Of a stretch of 64,000 nt of DNA, positions 18,757 through 27,939 are shown piece by piece. Each line of letters starts with the position of its first letter. The stretch's first letter is position 1. Below the pieces are notes generated by a model. It was not told the origin of the DNA. It was given only the letters and a program-made list of their open reading frames with translations, and did no database searches. The position numbers were made by a program, and so were the translations under genes. This DNA is from Trebonia sp963773105 (GTDB lineage: Bacteria > Actinomycetota > Actinomycetes > Streptosporangiales > Streptosporangiaceae), in assembly GCA_963773105.1 (NCBI GenBank), contig CAVZAA010000006.1:1-64000 (forward strand). Reading direction: 5' to 3'.

Positions 18757-19947
18757 GTGAGTACTCAGGAGACGCAAGCCGAGCCCGCAGCCGACCGAGA
18801 CCCGCACCAAACCACCCCCACCGGCAAGCCTCGAGCCCGATCCGTGGGCCTGAAGTACCGTGGCACCCCCGGCCCCCACAACGCCATCACCGACGTCCCC
18901 GGCCTCGAGGTCGGCTACCAGACCCTGATCGAAGGCGACGACGTCAGAACCGGCGTCACCGCCATCCACCCGCGCGGCAAGGGCAACCCCGGCGACCCGG
19001 TGGCGGCCGGCTACCACTCGCTGAACGGCAACGGCGAGATGACCGGCGTCTCCTGGATCGAAGAGTCCGGCACCTGCCAGGGCCCCATCGCGATCACCAA
19101 CACCCACGCCGTCGGGATCGCGCACGCCGGCATCATCGCCTGGATGAACCGGTACCACCCGCACCTCACCGACGTCTGGCTGCTCCCGGTCGCCGCCGAG
19201 ACCTGGGACGGCTACCTCAACGACATCAACGGCCACCACGTCAACGAGGACACCGTAATCAGCGCACTGGAGGCGGCAAGCGCAAGCCAACCCGACGAGG
19301 GCTCGGTCGGCGGCGGCACCGGCATGAACTGCTACCAGTTCAAGGGTGGCAACGGCACCGCCTCGCGGCTGGTCGAGTACAACGAGACGACCTACACCGT
19401 CGGCGTCTTCCTCCAGGCCAACTTCGGCCGCCGCAGTGACCTGACGCTAACGGGCGTCTACCTGGGAGAGGAACTCGCCGACGACAACCCGATGCTCGAC
19501 TTCTACCGCGCCCCGCAGGGCGCCGGGTCGGTGATCGCCGTCGTCGCCACCGACGCCCCGTTCTTCCCCAGCCAGTGCAAGTCCCTCGCCAGAAGGGTCG
19601 CCCTCGGCCTGGCCCGCACCGGCACGATCGCGAGCCACTCCTCCGGCGACATCTTCCTCGCCGTCTCCACCGCCAACGAAGGCGCCTTCTCCCCAAAGAC
19701 CCCAAAGAACCAAACAAATCAAACAAACCCAAAAAGCCCAGCGAACCGAGCCGGCTACGGCCACCTGGAATTCATCCCGTGGAACGAAATTGACCCGTTC
19801 TACACGGCCGTCGTCCAGGCCACGGAGGAAGCAGTCGCCAACGCGCTGATCGCCAACGAGGACATGATCGGCCGCGACGGCCACCGTTCCCCGGCTCTAC
19901 CCAGGCGCCGCCTGGCGGAGATCCTGTCCAGAACCCGAGAAGCCTGA
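18757..19947 (+). CDS. P1-family (DmpA-like) N-terminal nucleophile aminopeptidase
   Basis: About 396 residues of the S58/P1 peptidase family, which release N-terminal residues from peptides after self-cleavage. The N-terminus of the fold reads ITDVPGLEVG and VRTGVTAIHPRG. The autoprocessing region is GSVGGGTGMNCYQF followed by GGNGTASRLVEY, where the residue after Gly (Thr) is the expected nucleophile. TGTIASHSSGDIFLAVSTAN lies towards the C-terminus. The frame is open back to 18655, but GTG at 18757 fits better, with a -10-like TACCCT about 7 bases before it; leaderless translation is possible. A low-complexity Lys/Asn/Thr/Pro insert (TPKNQTNQTNPKSP) interrupts the C-terminal part. Confidence 0.88.
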   Translation: MSTQETQAEPAADRDPHQTTPTGKPRARSVGLKYRGTPGPHNAITDVPGLEVGYQTLIEGDDVRTGVTAIHPRGKGNPGDPVAAGYHSLNGNGEMTGVSWIEESGTCQGPIAITNTHAVGIAHAGIIAWMNRYHPHLTDVWLLPVAAETWDGYLNDINGHHVNEDTVISALEAASASQPDEGSVGGGTGMNCYQFKGGNGTASRLVEYNETTYTVGVFLQANFGRRSDLTLTGVYLGEELADDNPMLDFYRAPQGAGSVIAVVATDAPFFPSQCKSLARRVALGLARTGTIASHSSGDIFLAVSTANEGAFSPKTPKNQTNQTNPKSPANRAGYGHLEFIPWNEIDPFYTAVVQATEEAVANALIANEDMIGRDGHRSPALPRRRLAEILSRTREA

Positions 19948-20107
19948 GAGCTGCCTCAGACCGGCCGCATACGAGACCCCACCGTGGGTAACTCCTGCCA
20001 CTATGGCGACGGAACGCAACGCACAACCACCATTGCGTTGACATCTATCAATGCAATCGTTTACTGTCGTTTACCTTGCGTCTATGTAGCGTCGGGGGAG
20101 TGCGGTA

Positions 20108-20971
20108 ATGCAGCCTACGTCGGCAGTGTCCCGTCCTGCCTGGGTGAGCGCGATGAATGCCCTCACGGGCACCGGCGGCACCACCAGGAAGTCGCCGGTG
20201 GAGATCGTCGCCGACGCCGCGTCCGTCGTCACCCGCGGCCCCTACGCGGAGATCACCGGGGTGCGGACGGGCAAGCTCGGACGCTGGACCGACGGCGTGG
20301 CCGCGATGCGCGCGGATCGCGCCACGTTCGCCTCCTACTGGGCTGCCCACAACGAGCAGGTGCGCCGCGAGCGCGCCACCGACGCCGACGCAAGCGCAGA
20401 CCCGCTCTGGATCGTCCTTGGCGACTCGACCGCCCAGGGGCTCGGTGCTCCCGGCCCGCGGGGCGGCTACGTCGGCCAGGCCCTGACCCAGCTGCGGCGC
20501 ACCACCGGCCAGCACTGGCGCGTCATCAACCTCTCCGTCTCCGGCGCGCTCACCCGGGACGTGCTCGCCCAGCAGATACCGCTGCTGGCCGATGAGCGGC
20601 CGGATCTCGTCACCTGCGGCGCCGGCGCCAACGACATCCTGTTCAGCGCCCCGGCCAAGCTCTTCGCCGACCTGAGGGCGCTGCTCGCAGCGGTCCCCGA
20701 CAACACCGTCCTGCTCGACCTGCCGCTGCTGTCCGGGTTCTGGGGGATCGTCGGCCGCATGAGCGTGCCCTACATCTCCCGCATCAACCGCGTCGTCCGC
20801 GAGGTCGCGCAGCAGCGGAACCTGCCCGTCGCGGAGGTAAGCGCGCACTTCACCCCGCCGTGGGCGGGCAAGTTCTCCTGCGACAACTTCCACCCGAGCC
20901 AGGACGGCTACCGCGACTGGACCCGGGCGCTGCTATCCGCGGTTCCCGCCAGCTCGCTCGCGATGTCCTGA
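20108..20971 (+). CDS. SGNH/GDSL-family hydrolase
   Basis: 287 residues. Block I is VLGDSTAQGLGA with the catalytic Ser (about residue 102), block II the Gly in LSVSGALTRD, block III GAGANDIL, and block V DNFHPSQDGY with the Asp-x-x-His pair. The N-terminal 95 residues are helical with no clear signal peptide. Members are lipases, esterases or deacylases; the substrate cannot be told. It stands alone, with 160 bases upstream and no operon partner. The start used is ATG 20108; an ATG at 20153 is an alternative. Confidence 0.88.
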   Translation: MQPTSAVSRPAWVSAMNALTGTGGTTRKSPVEIVADAASVVTRGPYAEITGVRTGKLGRWTDGVAAMRADRATFASYWAAHNEQVRRERATDADASADPLWIVLGDSTAQGLGAPGPRGGYVGQALTQLRRTTGQHWRVINLSVSGALTRDVLAQQIPLLADERPDLVTCGAGANDILFSAPAKLFADLRALLAAVPDNTVLLDLPLLSGFWGIVGRMSVPYISRINRVVREVAQQRNLPVAEVSAHFTPPWAGKFSCDNFHPSQDGYRDWTRALLSAVPASSLAMS

Positions 20972-21052
20972 ACCTGCGACCGCAGCCTCCGATGCTCCGG
21001 ATCGGCATCGTAACGAATATGCCAGCCAGCCGAGATCGGCAACGCAGAGCGG

Positions 21053-21472
21053 TCAGTAGGTTCCCGCCTGCCACCCGTTACTTCGGGTCCGGTCCGGCGC
21101 CTGGCGGTTCAGGCCGTGGGGCGACATCGCGTAGCCGAGATTGATGACCGCGATCGCCACCCAGACAACGATAAGGCCGAGCGCGCCGGCCGGATGGGTG
21201 CCCGCCGCCACGGCGATCGCGCTGATCGGGATGCCCAGGACCATGGAAATAGCGGCCAGCGCCAGCGGAGAACCCGAGGCGGAGCCTCGCCGCTGCCGCC
21301 CCGTCGGCCCGGGCATCGGTGGCGGAGTCGCGAGCCGAGCGGCCACCCGAGCGTCGATCTCTCCACCAACCTTGTCAAGGAACGAGTCGATCACCGCGTC
21401 GCGGTAACCGGGGCCGAGTTCACTGTAGGTTTCGGCGGCGGCCCGGATCTCTTCAGAGGACATGGAGCTCAT
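21053..21472 (-). CDS. Small two-helix membrane protein of unknown function
   Basis: About 139 residues from ATG 21472 (MSSMSSEEIRAAAETY). A soluble, amphipathic N-terminal part (GPGYRDAVIDSFLDKVGGEI, then DARVAARL) is followed by two hydrophobic segments, LALAAISMVLGIPISAIAV and LGLIVVWVAIAVINLGYAM. This N-terminal helix plus two membrane spans is common in actinomycete hypothetical proteins; no reaction is known. It is convergent with the SGNH gene. Confidence 0.7.
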   Translation of the reverse strand: MSSMSSEEIRAAAETYSELGPGYRDAVIDSFLDKVGGEIDARVAARLATPPPMPGPTGRQRRGSASGSPLALAAISMVLGIPISAIAVAAGTHPAGALGLIVVWVAIAVINLGYAMSPHGLNRQAPDRTRSNGWQAGTY

Positions 21473-21652
21473 GTCAGATAGGCAACCACGCCAGCAAGGG
21501 GCAGTCACTACGGCCAGCCCCCCGAACCGAGGTGGGGCTAGGCATAGCCGCCTGAACTGAACCTGCCCGCGAAGGGCGCCGAGCGCAAAAGCACTCCGGT
21601 CATCCGGGTGTCAAGGCCACCGCCTAGTCGCCTGCTGCCCAGCCTCCGGCCC

Positions 21653-21767
21653 TGTCGCCTACGCCATCGACCCCAAACGTCACCTGTCACCTACGCCAGC
21701 GACCGCTCCTATCGGTGTCTCTGGCGTAGTTGACAGACGACCGTTCCTGTCGCTGGCGTAGCCGACA
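21653..21767. repeat. Cluster of four 20-bp palindromic repeats (locus A)
   Basis: Copies at 21653-21672, 21685-21704 (plus orientation), 21716-21735 and 21748-21767 (reverse orientation). The consensus is TGTCGCCTACGCCAGCGACA, whose ends are complementary (TGTCGC/GCGACA). The same family recurs at 26904-27018. Spacing of 10-15 bases and alternating orientation favour REP-like structures rather than CRISPR. Confidence 0.8.
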
Positions 21768-21865
21768 TGCGCAGAGCGCGGCCGACAGGCGTCAGGGACG
21801 GCCCCACCCGCCAGGCGCAGCGCACCAGCACCAGACGCCACACGCGCCGACCCGCGCGCCCGACA

Positions 21866-21897
21866 GGGAACGCGGGAACGCGGGAACGCGGGAACGC
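21866..21897. repeat. Tandem repeat GGGAACGC x4
   Basis: Four perfect head-to-tail copies of an 8-bp unit followed by an imperfect fifth (CGGAACGT), 11 bases past the end of the lipoprotein gene. A short slippage-prone tract; no function evident. Confidence 0.85.
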
Positions 21898-21907
21898 CGG
21901 AACGTGA

Positions 21908-22648
21908 TCAGCCGCCGGTCCCCGGCGTCATCACGCTGATCGAGAGCAGGTTGACCGTCGACGACGCGCACCCGGTCGACTTGTAGGCCAGGTAGATAGG
22001 CGTGGTCTGGTTCGGCGGGAAGATCTGCAGGAAGGTCGTCGCGGTCGGCTGGCACGTCCCGGGCGAGTAGTCCCCCGCCTCGACGATCCGCAGCGTGGCG
22101 TTGGCTGACTGCCCGGGATCGATCGTCACCAGCGTCGCCGCCGTCGCGGTGGACCGCGAGGCAGCCTGACCGACCTGGTTGACCTGCGGCGACCCGCCCG
22201 CCAGGGCCACTCCCGGGTACCCGTAGAGCGTGCACGGGGTGGTCCCGATGTTGGTGAAGTAGATCACCTGGTAAACCGATCCGGCCGTGCCCTGCGACAG
22301 CCCGACGTGCGCCCCCAGATACCGCGTCGGACAGGCCGGGGCAGCCGACGTCCCACCCGCGGACCCAGGCGAAGAAGAAGCGGCGGAAGACGAAGGAGCA
22401 ACCGCCTGCTGCGAGGCGGCCCCCGACGAAGACGCCGACACGGCCGGTGTCGCCGCCGACGAAGACGCAGCCGAAGACGAAGACGCCGCCGAAGACGCCG
22501 CCGCGCTCGAGGTCGCCGGGGCAGCCGCCGACGACGAGGAAGCAGGCGAGGAGGTGCAGCCGGCCACGCCCGCCCCGACCACCACCGCGACAGCCCCGAT
22601 AGAACCGGCAGTCGCCAGCCGACTCGCCAGTCTGGTGGAACCGAACAT
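21908..22648 (-). CDS. DUF4232 lipoprotein with Ser/Ala linker
   Basis: About 246 residues from ATG 22648. A signal peptide ends in a lipobox (VVVGAGVAGC), so it is anchored outside the membrane. A linker of some 70 Ser/Ala residues follows, then a DUF4232 beta-sandwich domain with CPTRYLGAHVGLSQGTAG, TPCTLYGYPGVALAGGSP, a late TCQPTATTFLQIFPPNQ and a C-terminal GCASSTVNLL. The paired cysteines suggest disulfides. DUF4232 is a common actinomycete surface domain without known activity. An upstream frame to 22693 is open, but the signal sequence makes 22648 the start. Confidence 0.85.
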   Translation of the reverse strand: MFGSTRLASRLATAGSIGAVAVVVGAGVAGCTSSPASSSSAAAPATSSAAASSAASSSSAASSSAATPAVSASSSGAASQQAVAPSSSAASSSPGSAGGTSAAPACPTRYLGAHVGLSQGTAGSVYQVIYFTNIGTTPCTLYGYPGVALAGGSPQVNQVGQAASRSTATAATLVTIDPGQSANATLRIVEAGDYSPGTCQPTATTFLQIFPPNQTTPIYLAYKSTGCASSTVNLLSISVMTPGTGG

Positions 22649-22794
22649 CGCCAACCCCCATCTCAGCGCGGCCCAGGCGCCGCAGCAGCACAATGCTACG
22701 GACTCTCGCCCGGTGTACGTCCTTTAGGGACGACGTCCGATTAGTCACGGTTGGCGGGAGATTATGACACTTCCATTACGGGGATGACGGACCC

Positions 22795-23695
22795 ATGACC
22801 GTTCCGCTGCCCGACCTGTTCAAGAGAGTCACACTCGCCCCAGGAGGGGTGAGAATCAACACGCTAGTGGGCGGCAACGAGAACGGCACCCCCGTCCTGC
22901 TGCTGCACGGCTATCCGCAGACCCACGTGATGTGGCACCACGTCGCCCCGATCCTCGCCCAGAATCATACGGTTGTCCTCACTGACCTGCGGGGTTACGG
23001 CGACAGCGGCAAGCCGCCGGGCGGCCCGACCCATGAGGCCTACGCCAAGCGCACGATGGCGCGGGACCAGGAACTGGTGATGCGCGAGCTCGGCTTCGAC
23101 GAGTTCGCCGTCGTCGGCCACGACCGCGGCGCCCGGGTCGGCCACCGGATGGCACTGGACTACCCCCAGTCGGTCACGAAGCTCGCGGTGCTCGACATCG
23201 TGCCCACCCGTCACGCCCTGCGGACGGCCGACATGGCGTTCGGCCTCGCCTACTGGCACTGGTTCTTCCTCGCCCAGCCCGAGCCGCTGCCCGAGCACCA
23301 GCTCGGCGCCGACCCGGTGGGCTGGGTGCGCAGCCGCATCGGCGACTGGCGGCGCGGCGGCCAGCCGTTCGATGACGCAGGCGGTCGACGAGTACGTCCG
23401 CTGCTTCCGCCAGCCGGCCGCGATCCACGCCTCCTGCGAGGACTACCGCGCCGCGGCCGGGACCGACCTGGACGACGACGACGCCGCCGCGGCGCGCGGC
23501 CAGCGCGTCACCGTCCCGCTGCTGGCCCTCTGGGGCGAGCACGGCTTCGTCGGCCGCCACTACGGCGACGTCGCCGCGGTGTGGCGCGAGTACGCCGACA
23601 CGGTGACCGGCCGCTCGCTGCCCTGCGGCCACTTCCTGGCCGAGGAGGTCCCGATGGAGACGGCCGCCGCCCTCCAAGACTTCCTGGCCGACTAA
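22795..23695 (+). CDS. Alpha/beta hydrolase, haloacetate-dehalogenase-like, frameshifted
   Basis: About 300 residues after repair. The fold shows PVLLLHGYPQTHVMWHHVAP (oxyanion HGYP), the nucleophile elbow VVGHDRGARVGHRMALDYP with Asp, and YWHWFFLAQPEPLPE in the cap. The second frame supplies VPLLALWGEHGFVG and the catalytic His in LPCGHFLAEEVP. The elbow plus WHWFFLAQP resembles fluoroacetate/haloacetate dehalogenases and related epoxide hydrolases, which attack carbon-halogen or epoxide carbons through an Asp ester. One extra base near 23368-23373 separates the two frames. The substrate is not established. Confidence 0.8.
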
Positions 23696-23706
23696 GCGAG
23701 GACCGC

Positions 23707-25594
23707 CTAGAAACGACCCGAGGAACCCGCGCGCCGCCGCGACCTTCTCATCCACCTGCTTCTTGAAGGCGTCGACGGCGGCACGGACGTCATCGGGCGG
23801 CGACCACGGGTGCCCGTCCGGCCCGAAGAACTCCTCCGCGTCGCGGTCGTCGTCCGGACCGTGAGACCAATCCGGTCCACGCTCCTCGACCACGCGCAGC
23901 CCTTCCGGCGGGGTGAACCCGAAGTCGTCCGACCCGCCGTCCGACAGCGACCTCAGCTCCAGCCGCGTCGCGCTCTTACCGTCCAGGTATCGCGTCAGCC
24001 GCAGCAGCCGGCCGGACGACGCATCGACCACGGCCACGGCGGGCAGCCACCAGCCAGGCAGCCATGACAGCGGCGTCCCCATGATCGGCCCGGTACCCAT
24101 CGTCGCGATGATCTGATAGCCGGTCCGGCCGTCGACTTCGACCACGTCGCCGCCTGACAGGCTGCATCCGAGCAGCCAGGATCCGTCAACCAGCTGGAGC
24201 AGACCGCCGTGTCGGACGTCGTCGAGCACGCTGGCCGGCCCGACCCGGATCTCGTCCTCGAACACCTGGAAGGTCCGCTGACCGTCGCAGGCGACCGTCA
24301 CCGCGTCGCCGTCATGCCGTCGCCCTTGCAGCCTCTGTGCCCGAGTGGGCGGCGCACGGAAGACGCGATCGATTCGGTACCTGTCCCACGCCCCGACCCG
24401 CACGCTGTACACCGCGTGGTCAATAAGGCCGGGTCTGTCTTCAGCGGCCAGTATCGTGTCGACCAGGAACCCGACCCCGCCGAACCCCGCCCGCCGGGCA
24501 GGCTCAGGCACCGCGCCAAGCAGCGCGCCGCCCACCACGTCGCTGTCGGTCCACCCGCACAGCCTTCCGCTGAACGGGGCCGGCTCAAGGCCGCCTCGGT
24601 ACAGGAGGTTCAGCACCTCGTCGCTCACCGGCGTCCGGCCTTCCGCCTCGCCGGCCTCGTCCGCGGCCTGACCCAGGGCCCAGCCGGGAAGCGGCTCGTC
24701 GTCCGGCATCGCGTCGTCCGGGTGCTCCGCGGTCGCGGCGGCGAACGGATCGCTGTGCCGCCGGGGCGTGTATTTGATGGCCGCGCCGAGCCCGCCCGCC
24801 GCCAGCCCGCCGACCATCTTGAGTGCTTCCAGGCCGGCTTTCTCCAGGGGTGGGCGCTCCGATTCCTCCGCCGCGGTCGATCCGTCGCCGGAGAAGCTTC
24901 CCGCGGCCGGGCTGAACGCGGTGGGATCGACTGCGCCGCCGACCTCAAGGCCGGCGAACTCGGTCACCTTGACGCTGCCGTCCGGATACCGCAGTTCGCG
25001 GCGGAGCACGATCCCGAGTTCGGCGTCGATGACGGCCGATACCCGTTCGGGGCGCGGCACCAGCCCCCACGAAACGATCGTCGCCGCGACCAGGCCGCGC
25101 AACGGAGCGGTCCGCGCCAGCCCCGTGACCACGATCCCCGGTCGGCCGGCCACCGTCGTCTCGCCCTCGATCGTCAGCCGGCCGCCCATGAGCAGCCACG
25201 CTGGAGCGAGCAGTCCCGAGACCGGAGGCTGTGGCCGGCGCTCGAACTTGACCGTCGCCTCCGGCGGAACGTCCGCGAACCACTGCCAGACTCGTTCGCC
25301 ATCGCACCCAAGCACCCGCGACCCGTCCGTCCGCGCCAGCCGGTACCGCCTGCCCGGCGCGAGGCTGAGGGCCGACTCCGCGTCGGACCGCTCGGCCGTC
25401 GCCATCATCCAGTCCGGCGGCGGGTCCGGCGGCCAAGAGAACCCAAGGCGCCGCCCTTCGCCGAACGACGCCGACCACCACCCCCTGCCCGGCGACGTGG
25501 CGGGGAACTGCCCGACGCCCCGCACCGTCCCGGTCAGCGACAGCCGCGTCCAGTCCGCCCGATAGAGCAGCCCCACCAGCTCCCGCTCATCCAT
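23707..25594 (-). CDS. Two-domain protein resembling LolA-type carrier domains, unknown function
   Basis: About 630 residues starting MDERELVGLLYRADWTRL. It is an internal duplication: the second half begins VSDEVLNLLYRGGLEPAPFS, repeating the first opening, and each half continues with RYRLARTDGSRVLGCDGERV- or RYRIDRV-type beta strands. The halves are joined by a Gly/Ala-rich and acidic linker around residues 245-310. The fold feels like the incomplete beta-barrel of LolA/LppX-type proteins, but I see no signal peptide. As written the frame stays open to 23174, across the end of the hydrolase gene; a one-base slip would use TAG at 23707-23709, which I take as the likely end. No function is assigned. 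Confidence 0.65.
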
Positions 25595-25735
25595 CAAGGC
25601 ACTCCCGTCCCGCAGCAAACGGCACCGACCACCCAAGCATCCCGCACCCCGCCGTGGTTCAGGAAGATTGGGTGTACTAACCGTCAAATAGCACCGTTAA
25701 CTACCCCTCATGACCGTACGGCCGCCATTTCGGCG

Positions 25736-25861
25736 AGATAACAGCAAGTGGGCCTCCGCCCGCCCCGCTTCGCAAACAAATCCATGGCGTTTCCGGGGTC
25801 CTGGCACCGGAAACGCCATGGATTTCTACTAGCCGATCGAACGCACACAGATAACAGCAAG
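25736..25861. repeat. Hairpin segment flanked by 13-bp direct repeats
   Basis: AGATAACAGCAAG occurs at 25736-25748 and again at 25849-25861. Between them lies about 100 bp that contains a 19-bp perfect inverted repeat (25778-25796 and 25807-25825). Direct repeats around a hairpin resemble a tiny mobile insertion with target duplication. Confidence 0.6.
25778..25825 (-). terminator. Long hairpin, probable sirtuin-gene terminator
   Basis: Arms AAATCCATGGCGTTTCCGG and its exact complement, 19 bp each, with a 10-base loop. For transcription coming out of the sirtuin gene (minus strand) the hairpin is followed by GTTTGCG after a GGATTT end, weakly U-rich. The stem is longer than most intrinsic terminators. 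Confidence 0.5.
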
Positions 25862-25884
25862 AAAAAGCGCCCCGCCAGCCAGAA

Positions 25885-26802
25885 TCAGCCGCCCAGCCCC
25901 AGTTCCCGCGCCACCGCCGTCAGCGTCGCCCCAAGGGGAGCGTCAATCGTCGCCGTCGCCAGCGAATCCCCGCGCGTCGCCCCCTGATTCACGATCACCA
26001 CCGGTAGCCCGGCCGACGCCGCATGTCGAACGTAGCGCAGCCCCGACAGCACCGTCAGCGACGACCCCAGAACCACCAGCGCCGACGACGCCGAAACGAG
26101 GTCGAAGCAGGACGACACCCGCGGCCGGGGCACGTTCTCGCCGAAGAACACCACGTCCGGCTTGAGCAGCCCGCCGCACGAGGTGCAGTCCACCACGACA
26201 AACCCGGCCGTGTCTTCGAGTGCCACGTCCCCGTCCGGATTCACCGCGGGCTCCGCCTCCGAGGCGCCCGCCTCGGCTCCGCCCGCCGCGAAACCGTCCG
26301 CCCAGCCGGGGTTCGCGGCCCGCAGCCGCGCGTCAAGCTCCTCCCGGGGCGACCGCTGCCAGCACGACAGGCAGACCACCCGGTGCAGCGACCCGTGCAG
26401 CTCGGTCACCGCGGCGGCCCCCGCCGCCTGGTGCAGCCCGTCCACGTTCTGGGTGATGATCCCGCGCACCAGCCCCGCGCGCTCGAGCAGCGCGACCGCC
26501 CGGTGCCCCTGATTCGGCGTCGCCCCGGCGATGTGCCGCCAGCCCAGGTGCGACCGCGCCCAGTACCGCTGCCGCGCCGCCGCCGACCCGGTGAACGCCT
26601 GGTAGGTCATCGGCTGCCCGGAGCGCCGGGCCTGCCCGCTCGGTCCCCGGTAGTCGGGAATGCCGGATTCTGTGGACAGTCCCGCGCCGCTCAGCACGGC
26701 GACGTTGCCCGCCCCGAAAATCTCAACCATCATCCCGAACGGACCCGGCCGACTCTCCACCCCAACCGTTTCAACCAGTCGAAGGAGCGTCATACCAACC
26801 AT
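25885..26802 (-). CDS. Sir2-family NAD-dependent protein deacylase
   Basis: 305 residues. NAD site: VLSGAGLSTESGIPDYRG near residue 38. ITQNVDGLHQAAG and the catalytic His in ELHGSLHRVVCLSCW follow. Zinc ligands are the two CxxC pairs (CLSC, then CTSC about 75 residues later), unusually far apart because of an inserted Glu/Ala/Gly-rich stretch (AAGGAEAGASEAEPAVNP). FFGENVP and VVLGSSLTVLSG complete the Rossmann part. It would remove acyl groups from lysines using NAD. Start ATG 26802 or 26793. Possibly ends in the hairpin at 25778-25825. Confidence 0.92.
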   Translation of the reverse strand: MVGMTLLRLVETVGVESRPGPFGMMVEIFGAGNVAVLSGAGLSTESGIPDYRGPSGQARRSGQPMTYQAFTGSAAARQRYWARSHLGWRHIAGATPNQGHRAVALLERAGLVRGIITQNVDGLHQAAGAAAVTELHGSLHRVVCLSCWQRSPREELDARLRAANPGWADGFAAGGAEAGASEAEPAVNPDGDVALEDTAGFVVVDCTSCGGLLKPDVVFFGENVPRPRVSSCFDLVSASSALVVLGSSLTVLSGLRYVRHAASAGLPVVIVNQGATRGDSLATATIDAPLGATLTAVARELGLGG

Positions 26803-27126
26803 TTTGCCTCATCCCCCCGACTAGCCCGGCGCCCCCAACACGCCCCGCCCTCACCCCGAACCGCCACCCCCACTTCCCGCGCCCGCGCGACCCCCACCGA
26901 CCCTGTCGCCTACGCCAGCGACACCAAACCCCACCTGTCGCCTACGCCAGCGACACCGATAGACGCTGTCGATGGCGTAGCGGACAGGTCGCCCATCCTG
27001 TCGCCTACGCCATCGACCCGGCTGGCCGCCGGGCCCCACCCGCACCTCCAGCCCCAACCGCCATCTCCGCCTCACCCCAACGAGCCAAGTGCGCGGTGAC
27101 CCCGGGCGAGCCGTCATGATTAATAG
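26803..27126. other. Intergenic region with the second repeat cluster
   Basis: Divergent gap between the sirtuin gene and the NRDE gene. Apart from the palindromic repeats at 26904-27018 it is proline-codon-like CCC-rich sequence without a supportable gene. Promoters for both neighbours should be near its ends. Confidence 0.6.
26904..27018. repeat. Cluster of four 20-bp palindromic repeats (locus B)
   Basis: Copies at 26904-26923, 26936-26955 and 26999-27018 (plus) and 26967-26986 (reverse) of the TGTCGCCTACGCCAGCGACA family seen at 21653-21767. Two copies here match the consensus exactly. Total span, 115 bp, equals that of locus A. Confidence 0.8.
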
Positions 27127-27912
27127 GTGTGCACGGTAGTTCTCAGCCTTGAGCCCGGCGAGCGGATGCCGCTCCTGCTGCTCGGCGTACGCGATGAGAT
27201 GGTCGGCCGTCCATGGCGTCCGCCCGCCCGCCACTGGCCCGGCTCGCCGCTGGTGGGCGGCATCGACGAGCAGGCCGGCGGCACCTGGCTGGCGGTCCAC
27301 CCCGATGTCCCCCGAGTTGCCTGCCTGCTGAACGGCCGCGGGGTCGAGGCCGATCCGGCCCGTCGCCGCAGCCGGGGAGAGCTGCCGCTGCGCGCCGCCG
27401 CCGACGGCCCCGGTGTGCTCAAGGAACTGGCGGCCGCACCGGAAGAACTGGCCGCCTACGACCCGTTCTACCTCGTCTGCGCCGGGCCGGACGCGGCCGC
27501 ACTGCTGGGCTGGGACGGCTCCCGCGCGGCGCTGCGCGACCTCGCCCCGGGCACGCACCTGCTGACTAACGCGGGTCACGCCTACCCGGCCGACCCCGCG
27601 CACCCCGATGACCCCGCCGCCGAGCCGAAGGCACTGCACTTCGGGCACCGGTTCGCCACATCCCGCCCAACCGCCGACCCCGCCGCCGGAGTGGCCGAGG
27701 CCTGGGCGGACTGGCTCACCCTGGCCCGGGGCGACAACCGCGACCCAAGCGACGCGGACGCGATCATCGCCCGCCGGGAGCTGCCGGACGGCCGTCTGTG
27801 GGGGACCACCTCGGTGACCCTGGTCGCCCTCGCCCCGGACGCCATCCGCTACGACTTCCAGGCCAGCCCGGGTAGCGAGAACGGGTGGTATCCGGTAGTT
27901 GTTTCCTTCTAG
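27127..27912 (+). CDS. NRDE/TANGO2-family protein
   Basis: 261 residues starting with GTG and an N-terminal CTVVLSLEPGERMPLLLL. The Cys directly after the initiator is the N-terminal-nucleophile-like residue of the family. Other marks are NRDE-like RDEMVGRPWRPPARHW, GGTWLAVHP, ACLLNGRG, THLLTNAG and, towards the C-terminus, GTTSVTLVALAPDAIRYDF. TANGO2 homologues bear on haem handling and membrane trafficking in eukaryotes; the bacterial role is open. It precedes the sedolisin pair by 27 bases, so it may be cotranscribed with the first. Confidence 0.88.
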   Translation: MCTVVLSLEPGERMPLLLLGVRDEMVGRPWRPPARHWPGSPLVGGIDEQAGGTWLAVHPDVPRVACLLNGRGVEADPARRRSRGELPLRAAADGPGVLKELAAAPEELAAYDPFYLVCAGPDAAALLGWDGSRAALRDLAPGTHLLTNAGHAYPADPAHPDDPAAEPKALHFGHRFATSRPTADPAAGVAEAWADWLTLARGDNRDPSDADAIIARRELPDGRLWGTTSVTLVALAPDAIRYDFQASPGSENGWYPVVVSF

Positions 27913-27939
27913 CGGGACCTGTCCAGCTATGGTGCACGT

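Larger units (their letters stand above)
21473..21907. other. Intergenic region rich in short repeats
   Basis: Non-coding interval between the small membrane protein and the lipoprotein gene. It contains four copies of a 20-bp near-palindromic repeat (21653-21767) and a four-fold 8-bp tandem repeat (21866-21897), described separately. No gene is supported in it. Confidence 0.7.

Noticed and set aside
25736..25861. Insertion sequence
   Set aside because: Only about 100 bp between the direct repeats and no transposase; at most a miniature non-autonomous element.
21653..27018. CRISPR arrays suggested by the repeated 20-mers
   Set aside because: Repeats are in both orientations, spaced only 10-15 bases, few in number, and no cas gene is present.
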